Assembly: GCA_040396955.1 (NCBI GenBank)
Contig: JBBAWX010000007.1
Coordinates: forward strand, 1 to 64,000
Length of the DNA: 64,000 nucleotides
Direction: 5' to 3'
Source: UBA965 sp040396955
Lineage (GTDB): Bacteria; Chloroflexota; Chloroflexia; Chloroflexales; Roseiflexaceae
Shown: piece by piece, positions 33,401 through 41,941 of the stretch
Layout of the letters: every line of letters starts with the position of its first letter
Position numbering within the stretch: the first letter of the stretch is position 1
Notes under the pieces: model-generated
What the model saw: only the letters and a program-made list of their open reading frames with translations
Told to the model about the DNA's origin: nothing
The model's database searches: none
Made by a program: the position numbers and the translations under genes

Positions 33401-34525
33401 CTACTCCTGCCACACTGCAAGTGCGGGTGCGTGGCCGTGCACAATCACTTCTGTCACCAGGCGATTCACGATAGTGCCCACCACGTTCCCTGTGCCGTTG
33501 TAGGCGCCACAGGCCCATACACGGGGCATGATTTCGCGCACGAGTGGGCGGACATCGGTGATGTGATACGCGACGCTCGCACCCCAGCGATGGGTGACGG
33601 GCGCATGACTGCCCACCACGGTACGCAGTGTGTGTTCAATGTCGTGTTGGACGGCGTGTGATGGACCAGTGGCGTAGCCCCATTCACTGTCAGCATGCCG
33701 ATCACGGCTCCCGCCGATGACAATTCGACCATCACGGAGTTGTTGCCAGTAGTCGTAGCCGTAGCGGTAGTACACCGGGCGTGACAACGTAGATTGGTGG
33801 TCTGGGGCCGTACCAATCATTTGAAGGCGCGTGGTACGGACTTCGTTGCTGAGCTGTGGGAAGATGCGCTCAAGTGCACCGTCGACGGCCACGATGATGT
33901 GTTCGGCATGAATGCGGTGTGCTCCCACTCTGACTTCGCCTGGGCGCACATCTGTCACCAGGCTCCGCTCGTAGAGCTGCGCACCAGCGGCGTGTACGGA
34001 TTGGGCGAGGCGGCGCACGCGCTCGAGTGGCTGAAATACGCCATCACCGGGGAACAGCAATCCTTCACCTTCGGGCCCCGCATACTGCTCCACAGCAAGC
34101 CCATCAGCGCGCATGATACGGTACTGCTCTACGCAGTCCGCGTATTCGGTGGCATCGCAGGCAATCCGCAACGACCCTGTTTGGCGGAAGCTCGGCTCTG
34201 CATGGGCGAGGTGAGCGATTTCGGCGATGGTCTGCCGATAGAGGTCCGTCGCGCGGGCGTGTCCGAGTTGGGCCACAGCGTCATGATGAAAGGCGGCAAT
34301 GCCGGCCAAGATGAACCCGCCATTGCTCCCGGCCGCACCATGCCCGACCATGTGCGCATCGATGCCGATGACGGTGCGTCCAGTTGCAACGAGGTGTTGG
34401 ATGGCGGTCAGACCAGAGGCGCCAAGCCCAATGACACAGACATCACAGACGGCATCGCGTTGGAGGGATTCAAAGGCACTCCAAGGGCGATTGTTCCAGA
34501 GTACGTCGTTGCTGAAATGGGTCAT
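33401..34525 (-). CDS. FAD-dependent amine/amino-acid oxidoreductase (DAO family)
   Basis: 374 residues from an ATG with GAGG seven bases upstream. The N-terminal V-C-V-I-G-L-G-A-S-G-L-T is the FAD-binding G-x-G-x-x-G motif, followed by G-x-G-A-A-G-S-N-G-G-F, a covalent-FAD-like region typical of PuuB and glycine-oxidase relatives. The C-terminal G-A-Y-N-G-T-G-N closes the FAD site. Members oxidise secondary or primary amines to imines with H2O2 release. It is transcribed divergently from the kinase/aminotransferase fusion, 143 bases away, which suggests a shared amine substrate. Confidence 0.85.
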   Translation of the reverse strand: MTHFSNDVLWNNRPWSAFESLQRDAVCDVCVIGLGASGLTAIQHLVATGRTVIGIDAHMVGHGAAGSNGGFILAGIAAFHHDAVAQLGHARATDLYRQTIAEIAHLAHAEPSFRQTGSLRIACDATEYADCVEQYRIMRADGLAVEQYAGPEGEGLLFPGDGVFQPLERVRRLAQSVHAAGAQLYERSLVTDVRPGEVRVGAHRIHAEHIIVAVDGALERIFPQLSNEVRTTRLQMIGTAPDHQSTLSRPVYYRYGYDYWQQLRDGRIVIGGSRDRHADSEWGYATGPSHAVQHDIEHTLRTVVGSHAPVTHRWGASVAYHITDVRPLVREIMPRVWACGAYNGTGNVVGTIVNRLVTEVIVHGHAPALAVWQE

Positions 34526-34622
34526 TGTTTGCCTCGCTTGCCTAGGCGGATTGTGCGCTCTAGCGTAGCATAGATGGACGATACTTGGCAATGCTCAGTT
34601 CCTGCGGGGCAGTAGCGGAGAG

Positions 34623-34631
34623 TGGTATAAT
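34623..34631 (+). promoter_or_regulatory. Extended -10 promoter of the fusion-gene operon
   Basis: TGGTATAAT (34623-34631) is a perfect extended -10 box, 37 bases before the ATG. No TTGACA-like -35 is seen at the usual distance. Confidence 0.5.
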
Positions 34632-34668
34632 TTCAACAAATTTCTTCGCCCATGTGAAAGAGGGTCCA

Positions 34669-37600
34669 ATGCTATCAAATGACCAGCCAGTCATGATTGC
34701 AGATGCGGCAATACACTCCATCTTGAGCGCACTCTACGGGGTGCACGCCACCATTACCCGTCTCCCGGGTGAATATGACTGCAACGTCAAAGTCATCGAT
34801 GCACGAGGTGCCGCCTATGTGCTTAAAATAATGCATCCCAATCGTTCCAGTGCATTTGTCGACATGCAAATTGCCGCGCTCAACCACGTGGCCCAGACGG
34901 CTCCGCAGATTCCGTTGCAACGGGTAGTGCGTCAGCACAACGGCGCTGATTGGTCGGTGGTCGACATCGCAGATCAGCGTCACATTGTCTGGATGTTGAC
35001 GTATTTGGAGGGGACGCTATTTGCCCAGGCAAATCCTGTCGACGATGCGCTTGCCGGGCACGTGGGCGAGTTGGTCGGGCAACTTGGCGCCGCCTTGCAT
35101 GGATTCACGCATGCGGCTGCGTACCGCGAATTAGAATGGGATGTCATGCGGGGTGGTTGGATACGCGATTACTTGCACGTGTTCGGAGATGCCCAGCAAC
35201 GGCACATCGTCGACTCCATGAGTGCCAACTGCTTGGCCGCCTATGCGCAGCACGGCCATCAGGTGCCCTATAGCATCATTCATGGCGATGTCAACGATTA
35301 CAACATGGTTGTGGGTGCTCCCGCCTACCAAAAGCGCCAGGTCACTGGTATCCTCGATTTAGGCGATATGATGCATACCGCCACCATCAGCGATTTGGCC
35401 ATTGCAGCGGCCTACGTGTTGATGCGTCATCCTGATCCCCTCGATGCCCTGATGGTGATGGTAGCACGGTATCATGCGGCCCGACCCCTTACCGCCGCCG
35501 AGATGGCTCTGCTCTATCCGATGCTCTGCATGCGCCTGTGTATTAGCGTGACCGTGTCTGCAATCCGCAAACAAGAACGCCCCGATGACCCCTACATGGT
35601 GGTCAGCGAAGCACCGGCCTGGCGTTTGTTGCAGTGTTTGTGTGCAGAGCATCCACGCCTCATCGAATATCGCATACGAGCGGCTTGTGGTGAAGCCGCA
35701 CATCCAGCACATGCGCGCATCGTGGCGTGGATGCAACAGCAACCAACCGCGCCGATTTTGGGCCGCGAATTAGCCGACCACGACCGGGTGGCCCTGGATT
35801 TGAGTGTGGGGAGTACGTTGTTAGGGGCAGACCCAAAGAATGCGGCCATGCCCCGGTTCGCCAACATCCTCGACATTCACTTGGATGGACGTATCGGTGT
35901 CGGGGGGTACCTTGAGCCGCGCATGATTTACACCACCGATCGCTATGCGGCCGCTGGACTCATCAATGCCGAGCGCCGGACGTTGCACCTTGCCGTTGAT
36001 TTTTGGGGACCAGCGGGGACCCCTGTGCATGCGGTACTTGCCGGCCGCGTAGCCATGCTTGAATACCTGCCGGCGGATCTCGACTACGGGTATTTGACGG
36101 TGCTTGAGCACACCACCGATGCCGGCGATGTGTTTTATACCTTCTATGGGCATCTCAGCGACGAATCAGTCCGCACGTTGGTGGTCGGACAAGCGGTGAC
36201 CGTTGGTCAGCGTATCGGCAGTTTCGGCATTCCTGATGTCAATGGCAAATGGCCGACTCACGTGCACTTCCAAATTGTGCTCGACATGCTCGACAAAGGG
36301 CGCGATTTCCCAGGGGTTGGCTATGCGTCACAGCAAGCGGTGTGGTCGTCGTTGTCACCCAACCCGAACCTCTTGTTGCGGATGCCGGTTGATGCAGTGC
36401 CAGCGCCGCAAAAGCCCCTCGAGATTACTCTCGGTGAGCGGCGGCAACGCATTGGCCGCAACTTGAGTATCTCGTATCGGCGACCGCTCAAAATCGTCCG
36501 CGGTTGGCAGCAGTATTTGTATGACCACACTGGCCGGACCTATATCGACGCCTACAACAATGTGGCACATGTGGGGCATTGTCATCCTCGGGTGGTGCGG
36601 GCTGCAACGGCACAATATGGTTTGCTGAGCACCAATACGCGCTACCTCAACGATCAACTCCAAGAGTACGCACAACGCTTGAGCGCCACCATGCCCGCAG
36701 GTCTCGATGTTTGTTATTTTGTGAATTCAGCGAGCGAGGCCAACGAGTTGGCCATCCGTTTGATGCGCGCTGCTACAGGTCGCAAAGATATGATCGTACT
36801 GGAAGCGGCCTACCACGGGCATACCAACACACTAATTGACATAAGCCCATATAAACATGATGGCCCTGGGGGCACAGGGGCCCCAGATTGGGTACATACG
36901 GCACCGATTCCCGATGACTACCGTGGTCCCTTCAAACGCACCGATCCTGCGGCAGGGCATAAATATGCACAGCAGGTCCAAGACGTGATTCGTCGTATCG
37001 AAGGGCAAGGGCGGCAGTTGGCCGGGTACATTGCGGAGACGTTGCCGAGTGTGGGTGGTCAAATCGTTTTGCCGCCGAACTATCTGCGCGAGGTGTATGC
37101 GGCGGTACGTGCGGCTGGGGGCCTTTGTATTGCCGATGAGGTCCAGGTGGGGTTTGGGCGCATCGGCACGCACTTTTGGGCATTTGATTCGCATGATGCA
37201 ATTCCAGACATCGTGGTCATGGGGAAACCGATTGGCAACGGTCAGCCGTTGGGAGCGGTTGTTACGACGCGTGCCATTGCGGACGCATTCGACAACGGGA
37301 TGGAGTACTTTGCCACGTTCGGGGGCAATAATGTTTCGGTGGCTGCTGGCCTTGCCGTCCTCGACGTGTTACGCGACGAGCCACTGCAACAAAATGCACT
37401 GGTGATGGGTGAACGCCTATTGCGTGGATTACGTGATATTGCTCCGCACCATGCCATGATCGGTGATGTGCGAGGGGCCGGGTTGTTTTTGGGTGTGGAG
37501 TTGGTTCGTAACCGTGAAACACTTGAGCCTGCGGATGATGAAGCGTCGTATGTCTCGAACCGGTTGCGCGATTACGGCATTTTGGCGGGTACGGATGGCC

Positions 37601-37710
37601 CATATCACAACGTGGTCAAGATCCGCCCGCCCATGCCGTTCAACGGTGACGACGCCGATTATTTGTTGGAAGCCTTTGCACAGATCATGCGTGAGGATGT
37701 GCTGGCATAG
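34669..37710 (+). CDS. APH-family kinase / M23 peptidase-like / class III aminotransferase fusion
   Basis: 1013 residues; AAGAGGG precedes the ATG. Three domains in order. Residues about 1-360: aminoglycoside-phosphotransferase (COG2334-like) kinase with H-G-D-V-N-D-Y-N (His205 onward) and the metal D-L-G-D. Residues about 420-560: M23/LytM fold with His440-x3-Asp444 and His531-x-His533, so the zinc ligands are intact. Residues about 590-1013: class III PLP enzyme with Y-H-G-H, D-E-V-Q-x-G-F-G-R and Lys853 in G-K-P-I-G-N-G. The aminotransferase part resembles AGXT2L1/AGXT2L2, which are ammoniophospholyases acting on phosphoethanolamine or phosphohydroxylysine; the matching human kinase AGPHD1 belongs to the same family as domain 1. 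Kinase then phospholyase in one chain is therefore the likely chemistry. There is no signal peptide, so the M23 part is unlikely to act on the cell wall. Confidence 0.88.
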   Translation: MLSNDQPVMIADAAIHSILSALYGVHATITRLPGEYDCNVKVIDARGAAYVLKIMHPNRSSAFVDMQIAALNHVAQTAPQIPLQRVVRQHNGADWSVVDIADQRHIVWMLTYLEGTLFAQANPVDDALAGHVGELVGQLGAALHGFTHAAAYRELEWDVMRGGWIRDYLHVFGDAQQRHIVDSMSANCLAAYAQHGHQVPYSIIHGDVNDYNMVVGAPAYQKRQVTGILDLGDMMHTATISDLAIAAAYVLMRHPDPLDALMVMVARYHAARPLTAAEMALLYPMLCMRLCISVTVSAIRKQERPDDPYMVVSEAPAWRLLQCLCAEHPRLIEYRIRAACGEAAHPAHARIVAWMQQQPTAPILGRELADHDRVALDLSVGSTLLGADPKNAAMPRFANILDIHLDGRIGVGGYLEPRMIYTTDRYAAAGLINAERRTLHLAVDFWGPAGTPVHAVLAGRVAMLEYLPADLDYGYLTVLEHTTDAGDVFYTFYGHLSDESVRTLVVGQAVTVGQRIGSFGIPDVNGKWPTHVHFQIVLDMLDKGRDFPGVGYASQQAVWSSLSPNPNLLLRMPVDAVPAPQKPLEITLGERRQRIGRNLSISYRRPLKIVRGWQQYLYDHTGRTYIDAYNNVAHVGHCHPRVVRAATAQYGLLSTNTRYLNDQLQEYAQRLSATMPAGLDVCYFVNSASEANELAIRLMRAATGRKDMIVLEAAYHGHTNTLIDISPYKHDGPGGTGAPDWVHTAPIPDDYRGPFKRTDPAAGHKYAQQVQDVIRRIEGQGRQLAGYIAETLPSVGGQIVLPPNYLREVYAAVRAAGGLCIADEVQVGFGRIGTHFWAFDSHDAIPDIVVMGKPIGNGQPLGAVVTTRAIADAFDNGMEYFATFGGNNVSVAAGLAVLDVLRDEPLQQNALVMGERLLRGLRDIAPHHAMIGDVRGAGLFLGVELVRNRETLEPADDEASYVSNRLRDYGILAGTDGPYHNVVKIRPPMPFNGDDADYLLEAFAQIMREDVLA

Positions 37711-37783
37711 CAGGTTGTTCCGCTCCGTGGTACGATACATGTACCTCGGGTGTTGGTGAGACCATCAATTGAAGGAGAATGCC

Positions 37784-38650
37784 ATGATTGCAACACAAGT
37801 GTTTGGGCGCACCGGCCATATGAGCACCAAGACTATCTTTGGTGCGGCAGCCCTCAGCAATGTGGACCAGCGGACTGCAGATCAGACTCTTGACGTGCTG
37901 ATGCAGTACGGCATTAATCATATCGACACGGCAGCTAGTTACGGCGCGTCCGAAGATCGCATGCACTCTTGGTTCAAGCAAGGTCGTCGTGATCGCTTTT
38001 TTCTGGCCACCAAAACCGGTGAGCGCACCTATGCGGCTGCCCGCGACCAGATTCGTATGTCGTTGCAACGCATGGGTGTTGATTCTATCGATCTCATTCA
38101 ACTTCATAACTTGGTTGATCAGGCCGAATGGGACGTGGCAATGGGACCAGACGGCGCGTTGAAGGCCGCCCTTGAGGCGCAAAAGGCGGGGATTGTCAAG
38201 TATGTCGGTGTAACCGGCCACGGCTTGCAAGTCGCCCAGCGCCACTACGAGTCGCTCGACCGGCACGATTTCGACACGGTGCTGTTGCCGTATAGCTACA
38301 TCTTGATGCAGAATGCACAGTACCGGCACGATTTCGAACGTTTGCTACAGCGCTGCCGAGAACGCAACGTGGGGGTGCAGACCATTAAGGCCATTGTGCG
38401 TCGCCCATGGGCTGAAGGCATCGATCGTCATTCTGCTACCTGGTATGAGCCGTTGCTTGAGCAGTCACAAATCGACACTGCGGTGCACTGGGTGCTGGGG
38501 CGCAGTGGTGTCTTCCTCAATACCGTTGGTGATGTCACCTTGTTGCCGCGCGTGTTCGATGCCGCAGAGCGCTATGTGTACCCACCCTCTGAAGAAGCCA
38601 TGCAACAGCTCCTCAAGCACCAAGAAATGGCCCCACTGTTTGTCGACTAG
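37784..38650 (+). CDS. Aldo/keto reductase
   Basis: 288 residues, starting at the ATG nine bases after AAGGAG. The catalytic tetrad is visible: Asp and Tyr in N-H-I-D-T-A-A-S-Y-G, Lys in F-L-A-T-K-T-G, His in L-I-Q-L-H-N-L. The family reduces aldehydes and ketones with NADPH. It lies 73 bases after the fusion gene and 50 before the PhyH gene on the same strand. It could reduce the aldehyde set free by the phospholyase domain. Confidence 0.9.
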   Translation: MIATQVFGRTGHMSTKTIFGAAALSNVDQRTADQTLDVLMQYGINHIDTAASYGASEDRMHSWFKQGRRDRFFLATKTGERTYAAARDQIRMSLQRMGVDSIDLIQLHNLVDQAEWDVAMGPDGALKAALEAQKAGIVKYVGVTGHGLQVAQRHYESLDRHDFDTVLLPYSYILMQNAQYRHDFERLLQRCRERNVGVQTIKAIVRRPWAEGIDRHSATWYEPLLEQSQIDTAVHWVLGRSGVFLNTVGDVTLLPRVFDAAERYVYPPSEEAMQQLLKHQEMAPLFVD

Positions 38651-38700
38651 TGTCACAGGCTACGCACCGTTGCGTAGTCGTCATTACCATGGAGTAATCG

Positions 38701-39531
38701 ATGTACACACAGCTGCAGTACGAATTTCGCGATGATGGGTATACGGTGGCACGGGGCATGTTTAGCGCACAAGAAGTGGCAGATCTCCGCGATCACTACA
38801 TGCAACTGAACGTTGAGCACCGAAGTAAGGCCGATGTGAACGCGGTCAAAGAGGCACACGACCCGCTCAAGCAATACCCGCGCATGCTACAAATGCACCG
38901 CTACGATGCCCAAAGTCTAGCGTTTTTGCTTGATGAACGTCTGCGTGATTGTATGACGGCCATCTTGGGGAGCGAGCCGTATGCGGTGCAGACGATGATT
39001 TACTTCAAACCACCGGCTGCCCGTGGCCAAGCACTCCACCAAGATCAGTACTACTTACGAGTTGAGCCGGGCACCTGTTGTGCGGCATGGTTGGCACTCG
39101 ACGATTGTGACGAAGAAAACGGCTGTTTGCAGGTGGTGCCGGGGAGCCATCGCTTGCCGGTGCTGTGCACGGTGGCAGCCGACACCACGCAGAGTTTCAC
39201 GGATGTGACGGTGCCAGTGCCTGCTGGTATGGCAGTAAAGCCGATTATCATGCGTGCCGGCGATGTGCTCTTCTTCAACGGGCAGCTGATTCATGGCAGT
39301 CTCCCCAACGTCAGCCATGATCGCTTTCGGCGCTCACTCATCGGCCATTACGTGGTTGGGGAGGCCGAAAAGGTCTACAAGTGGTATCATCCGGCCCTGC
39401 GCTTTGATGGTAGCGTGATGAACCTCGGCGAGAGCCAAGATGGCAGTGAATGCGGTGTCTGGGTCGAACGCGACGGGACTCCGGTGGTCGAGATGATTGG
39501 CAAGACCAAAGCCGTAGGAGTCGCGCAATAA
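38701..39531 (+). CDS. Phytanoyl-CoA dioxygenase (PhyH) family oxygenase
   Basis: 276 residues; an ATGGAG site precedes the start. Iron ligands are His113 and Asp115 in L-H-Q-D-Q-Y, and a distal His in G-Q-L-I-H-G-S near residue 200, followed by R-R-S-L-I for 2-oxoglutarate binding. W-L-A-L-D-D-C-D-E-E-N-G-C-L is a family hallmark. Such enzymes hydroxylate an unactivated carbon using O2 and 2-oxoglutarate. Last gene before a strong terminator; a hydroxylation feeding the kinase/phospholyase fusion is plausible. A role on 2-aminoethylphosphonate (PhnY-like) is an alternative. Confidence 0.88.
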   Translation: MYTQLQYEFRDDGYTVARGMFSAQEVADLRDHYMQLNVEHRSKADVNAVKEAHDPLKQYPRMLQMHRYDAQSLAFLLDERLRDCMTAILGSEPYAVQTMIYFKPPAARGQALHQDQYYLRVEPGTCCAAWLALDDCDEENGCLQVVPGSHRLPVLCTVAADTTQSFTDVTVPVPAGMAVKPIIMRAGDVLFFNGQLIHGSLPNVSHDRFRRSLIGHYVVGEAEKVYKWYHPALRFDGSVMNLGESQDGSECGVWVERDGTPVVEMIGKTKAVGVAQ

Positions 39532-39549
39532 TACAACCCGAAGTTCGTG

Positions 39550-39587
39550 CACGCTGTCGGGTTCACACCGACAGCGTGTTTGTTTTT
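39550..39587 (+). terminator. Rho-independent terminator after the PhyH gene
   Basis: CACGCTGTCGG (39550-39560) pairs with CCGACAGCGTG (39568-39578), an 11-bp stem, followed on the plus strand by TTTGTTTTTT. This closes the three-gene operon. Confidence 0.92.
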
Positions 39588-39608
39588 TGCGAAACATAAG
39601 GAGCATGT

Positions 39609-40505
39609 GTGTACTATAGTCGTTTACACGAGTTGTTGGCCACTGGTAAGACCGTGGTGACCGGTGAAATCGCTCCCCCACGCGGTGCCGCCCCTGAAGC
39701 ACTCTTGAAGTTGGCGGCAAATCTGGCTCCTGCCGTGGATGCCTTGAATTTGACCGACAACCAGCGTGGCCTTGGTCGCATGTCTGCGATGACGGCAGCT
39801 ATTTTTCTGCGTCAACACGGCTATGAAGTGATTGCACAGATGACATGCCAGCATCGTAACCGGATTGCACTTCAGGCAGACGCCCTCGGTGGTGCAATGT
39901 GTGGGGTGCAGAATATTTTGGCGATGACTGGCGATCATCCACGTATCGGTGATCACCCAGAGACCAAAAACGTCCTTGACGTGAATTCGTTTCAACTCAT
40001 CACCATGCTTCGCACCATGCGTGATCATGCCACCATGCAATCGGGCACGACGTTGACGGTGGCCCCGCGGTATTTGGTGGGCGGTGTCGCCAATCCCAAC
40101 ATCGAAAAGGCCACCCGGCTCGAGCGTAAAATCCAGTTCGGTGCCGAGTTCATTCAGACGCAAATCATCTTTGATGTGGACCGCTTTGCTGAGTGGATGC
40201 AGGCGGTGCGTACACTCGGGTTGCACCAGCAGGCGAGTATTATGGCTGGTGTCATGATCATCAAATCAGCACAGTCGGCCCGATTTTTGCGCGACCATTT
40301 GCCCGGGTCACGCGTGCCGGAGCATATCGTCGAGCGCATGGAGCAGGCTGCTGACCCCGAAGCAGAGGGGGTGACGGTAGCAGCCGAGCTTTGTCAGCAA
40401 CTGCTCGCCATCGAAGGGGTGCGCGGCGTCCATCTCATGTCGGTTGGGTGGACCAAGGCCATTCCATTGGTGGTCAGTCGTGCGGGATTAGATCATCGCT
40501 CCTAA
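39609..40505 (+). CDS. metF: Methylenetetrahydrofolate reductase
   Basis: 298 residues starting at GTG, with AAGGAG five bases upstream; the overlapping ATG upstream hits a stop. MTHFR TIM-barrel features include V-T-G-E-I-A-P-P (catalytic Glu region), L-T-D-N-Q and I-L-A-M-T-G-D-H-P near residue 115. The enzyme converts 5,10-methylene- to 5-methyl-tetrahydrofolate for methionine synthesis. It is 17 bases before the aspartokinase-like gene, consistent with a methionine/aspartate-family operon. Confidence 0.9.
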   Translation: MYYSRLHELLATGKTVVTGEIAPPRGAAPEALLKLAANLAPAVDALNLTDNQRGLGRMSAMTAAIFLRQHGYEVIAQMTCQHRNRIALQADALGGAMCGVQNILAMTGDHPRIGDHPETKNVLDVNSFQLITMLRTMRDHATMQSGTTLTVAPRYLVGGVANPNIEKATRLERKIQFGAEFIQTQIIFDVDRFAEWMQAVRTLGLHQQASIMAGVMIIKSAQSARFLRDHLPGSRVPEHIVERMEQAADPEAEGVTVAAELCQQLLAIEGVRGVHLMSVGWTKAIPLVVSRAGLDHRS

Positions 40506-40522
40506 TACCTCTGGAGGTTGCC

Positions 40523-41941
40523 ATGCGCGTGCTTAAATTTGGTGCGGCAGCATTTGCTGATGTTGAACAAATTCAACAGACCGTTGCCATCATCCGGGAT
40601 ATGCACCGTGAGGTGCATGCCCTGGCCGTCGTCTGTAGTGCGTTGCCCGGTATCACCGATGCACTCTTGCGTGCAGCTCGCGCATCGACTCATGGTGGTG
40701 AAATCGAAACGGATTATGCCCGACGTGAATTGTGGAATCGTCATCGCCAAATTGCAGAGCGCTATGTGAGTGATGCCTGGGAGCGAGAAATGCTCTACCA
40801 GAAGCTCTCAGAGCTCCTCAAACAACTTGATCGTACCTCGCGTGCCATGAATACTCTTGGTGAACATTCTCCTCGTGGGAGTGATGCCATTGCCAGCCTC
40901 GGGGAGCGCTTTGCCGCACATGTGCTCGCCGTGATTTTGCGCCAAAATGGCGTGGCCGCACAAATGATTGATGCCACCGAACTCATCATTACCGATGAAC
41001 GTTTCGGCTCTGCACGGCCCTTTGTCGATGATTCGGTGGTGCGCATCTGTGATCGCATTTTGCCCATGTTGACCGCAGGCATCGTGCCGGTCATCACAGG
41101 CTACACAGGTGCTACGCGTAGTGGTGCCATTACCACGCTTGGTCGTGGTGGTGGCGACTATACCGCATCGCTGGTTGCCGCCGCCGTGAATGCAACCGAA
41201 GTGTTTTTGTGGACCGACGTGAATGGCGTCTTGACCGCCGACCCCAAAATCATCTCCACTGCGACATCGTTGCCCGTGCTGTCGTACCGTGAGGCCGCCG
41301 AGCTGGCGACGTTGAGTGGCTCCGAGATCTTGCATCTGCGCGCGTTAATGCCGTTGGCCACCAAGCAGATCCCACTGCGTATCGTCAATGTGCGTGCCCC
41401 CGAACTGCCTGGCACCCTGATTACCGCACATACCAGCCAGCTAGGGAGCTGGGGAAGCATCATCTCCACGCGTAATTTAGCCATGGTCTCGGCAACCGCC
41501 TCTTCACTGCCCGCAGTGTACGATACGTGGACTCCGGAGTTGGCCGCCGATGTGACACGCGCTTTGGCGCAGGCTGGCATCGAAATCCTCATGGCCCATC
41601 AGAGTGAGCTCGATCGCACCCTGATTGTGTTGGTGCGCCAACCCGATCTCATCTATGCCGATGAAGTCTTCCAAACTGCTTTCGTAGATGGCTACCAGCT
41701 CACCAATGTGCCCTCGGTTGCGCTGATTTCGGTCATATCACCCGTGTTGGGAGGGACGTTGGTGCCCCGCTCTGTGCATGCCCTTGGCCGCGCCCAAGTA
41801 CACTTGCTGATGACGTCACGCGCCATGCATGGCGCCTACATGTCGTTTGTACTCCCTGATGATGAAGTCGAAACTGCGGTACGCGTGTTGCATACCGAGC
41901 TCCAGTTCGATCAGATGAGCACGAGCGACTTGTCACGCTAG
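40523..41941 (+). CDS. Aspartokinase-family protein with degenerate nucleotide motif
   Basis: 472 residues with GGAGG before the ATG. The overall plan is that of lysine-sensitive aspartokinases: amino-acid kinase domain (about 1-300) and C-terminal ACT-like domains. S-A-L-P-G-I-T-D, S-L-G-E-R-F and L-W-T-D-V-N-G-V-L-T-A-D-P are recognisable. But the N-terminal K-F-G-G-T-S signature reads K-F-G-A-A-A, S-P-R-T-R-D reads S-P-R-G-S-D, and G-G-S-D reads G-G-G-D. These positions contact aspartate and ATP phosphates in known structures. It may be a weak or altered kinase, or a regulatory paralogue. It is placed after metF. Confidence 0.8.
   Translation: MRVLKFGAAAFADVEQIQQTVAIIRDMHREVHALAVVCSALPGITDALLRAARASTHGGEIETDYARRELWNRHRQIAERYVSDAWEREMLYQKLSELLKQLDRTSRAMNTLGEHSPRGSDAIASLGERFAAHVLAVILRQNGVAAQMIDATELIITDERFGSARPFVDDSVVRICDRILPMLTAGIVPVITGYTGATRSGAITTLGRGGGDYTASLVAAAVNATEVFLWTDVNGVLTADPKIISTATSLPVLSYREAAELATLSGSEILHLRALMPLATKQIPLRIVNVRAPELPGTLITAHTSQLGSWGSIISTRNLAMVSATASSLPAVYDTWTPELAADVTRALAQAGIEILMAHQSELDRTLIVLVRQPDLIYADEVFQTAFVDGYQLTNVPSVALISVISPVLGGTLVPRSVHALGRAQVHLLMTSRAMHGAYMSFVLPDDEVETAVRVLHTELQFDQMSTSDLSR

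Noticed and set aside
33794..34573. Plus-strand frame of 259 codons opposite the FAD oxidoreductase
   Set aside because: The minus strand has clear FAD motifs over the same stretch; the plus frame has no recognisable domain.
13944..39531. A single phosphonate super-cluster including the PhyH and aminotransferase fusion genes
   Set aside because: A 2-aminoethylphosphonate role for the PhyH protein was considered, but an iron operon and terminators separate the two loci and no phosphonatase or PhnZ-like gene is present.
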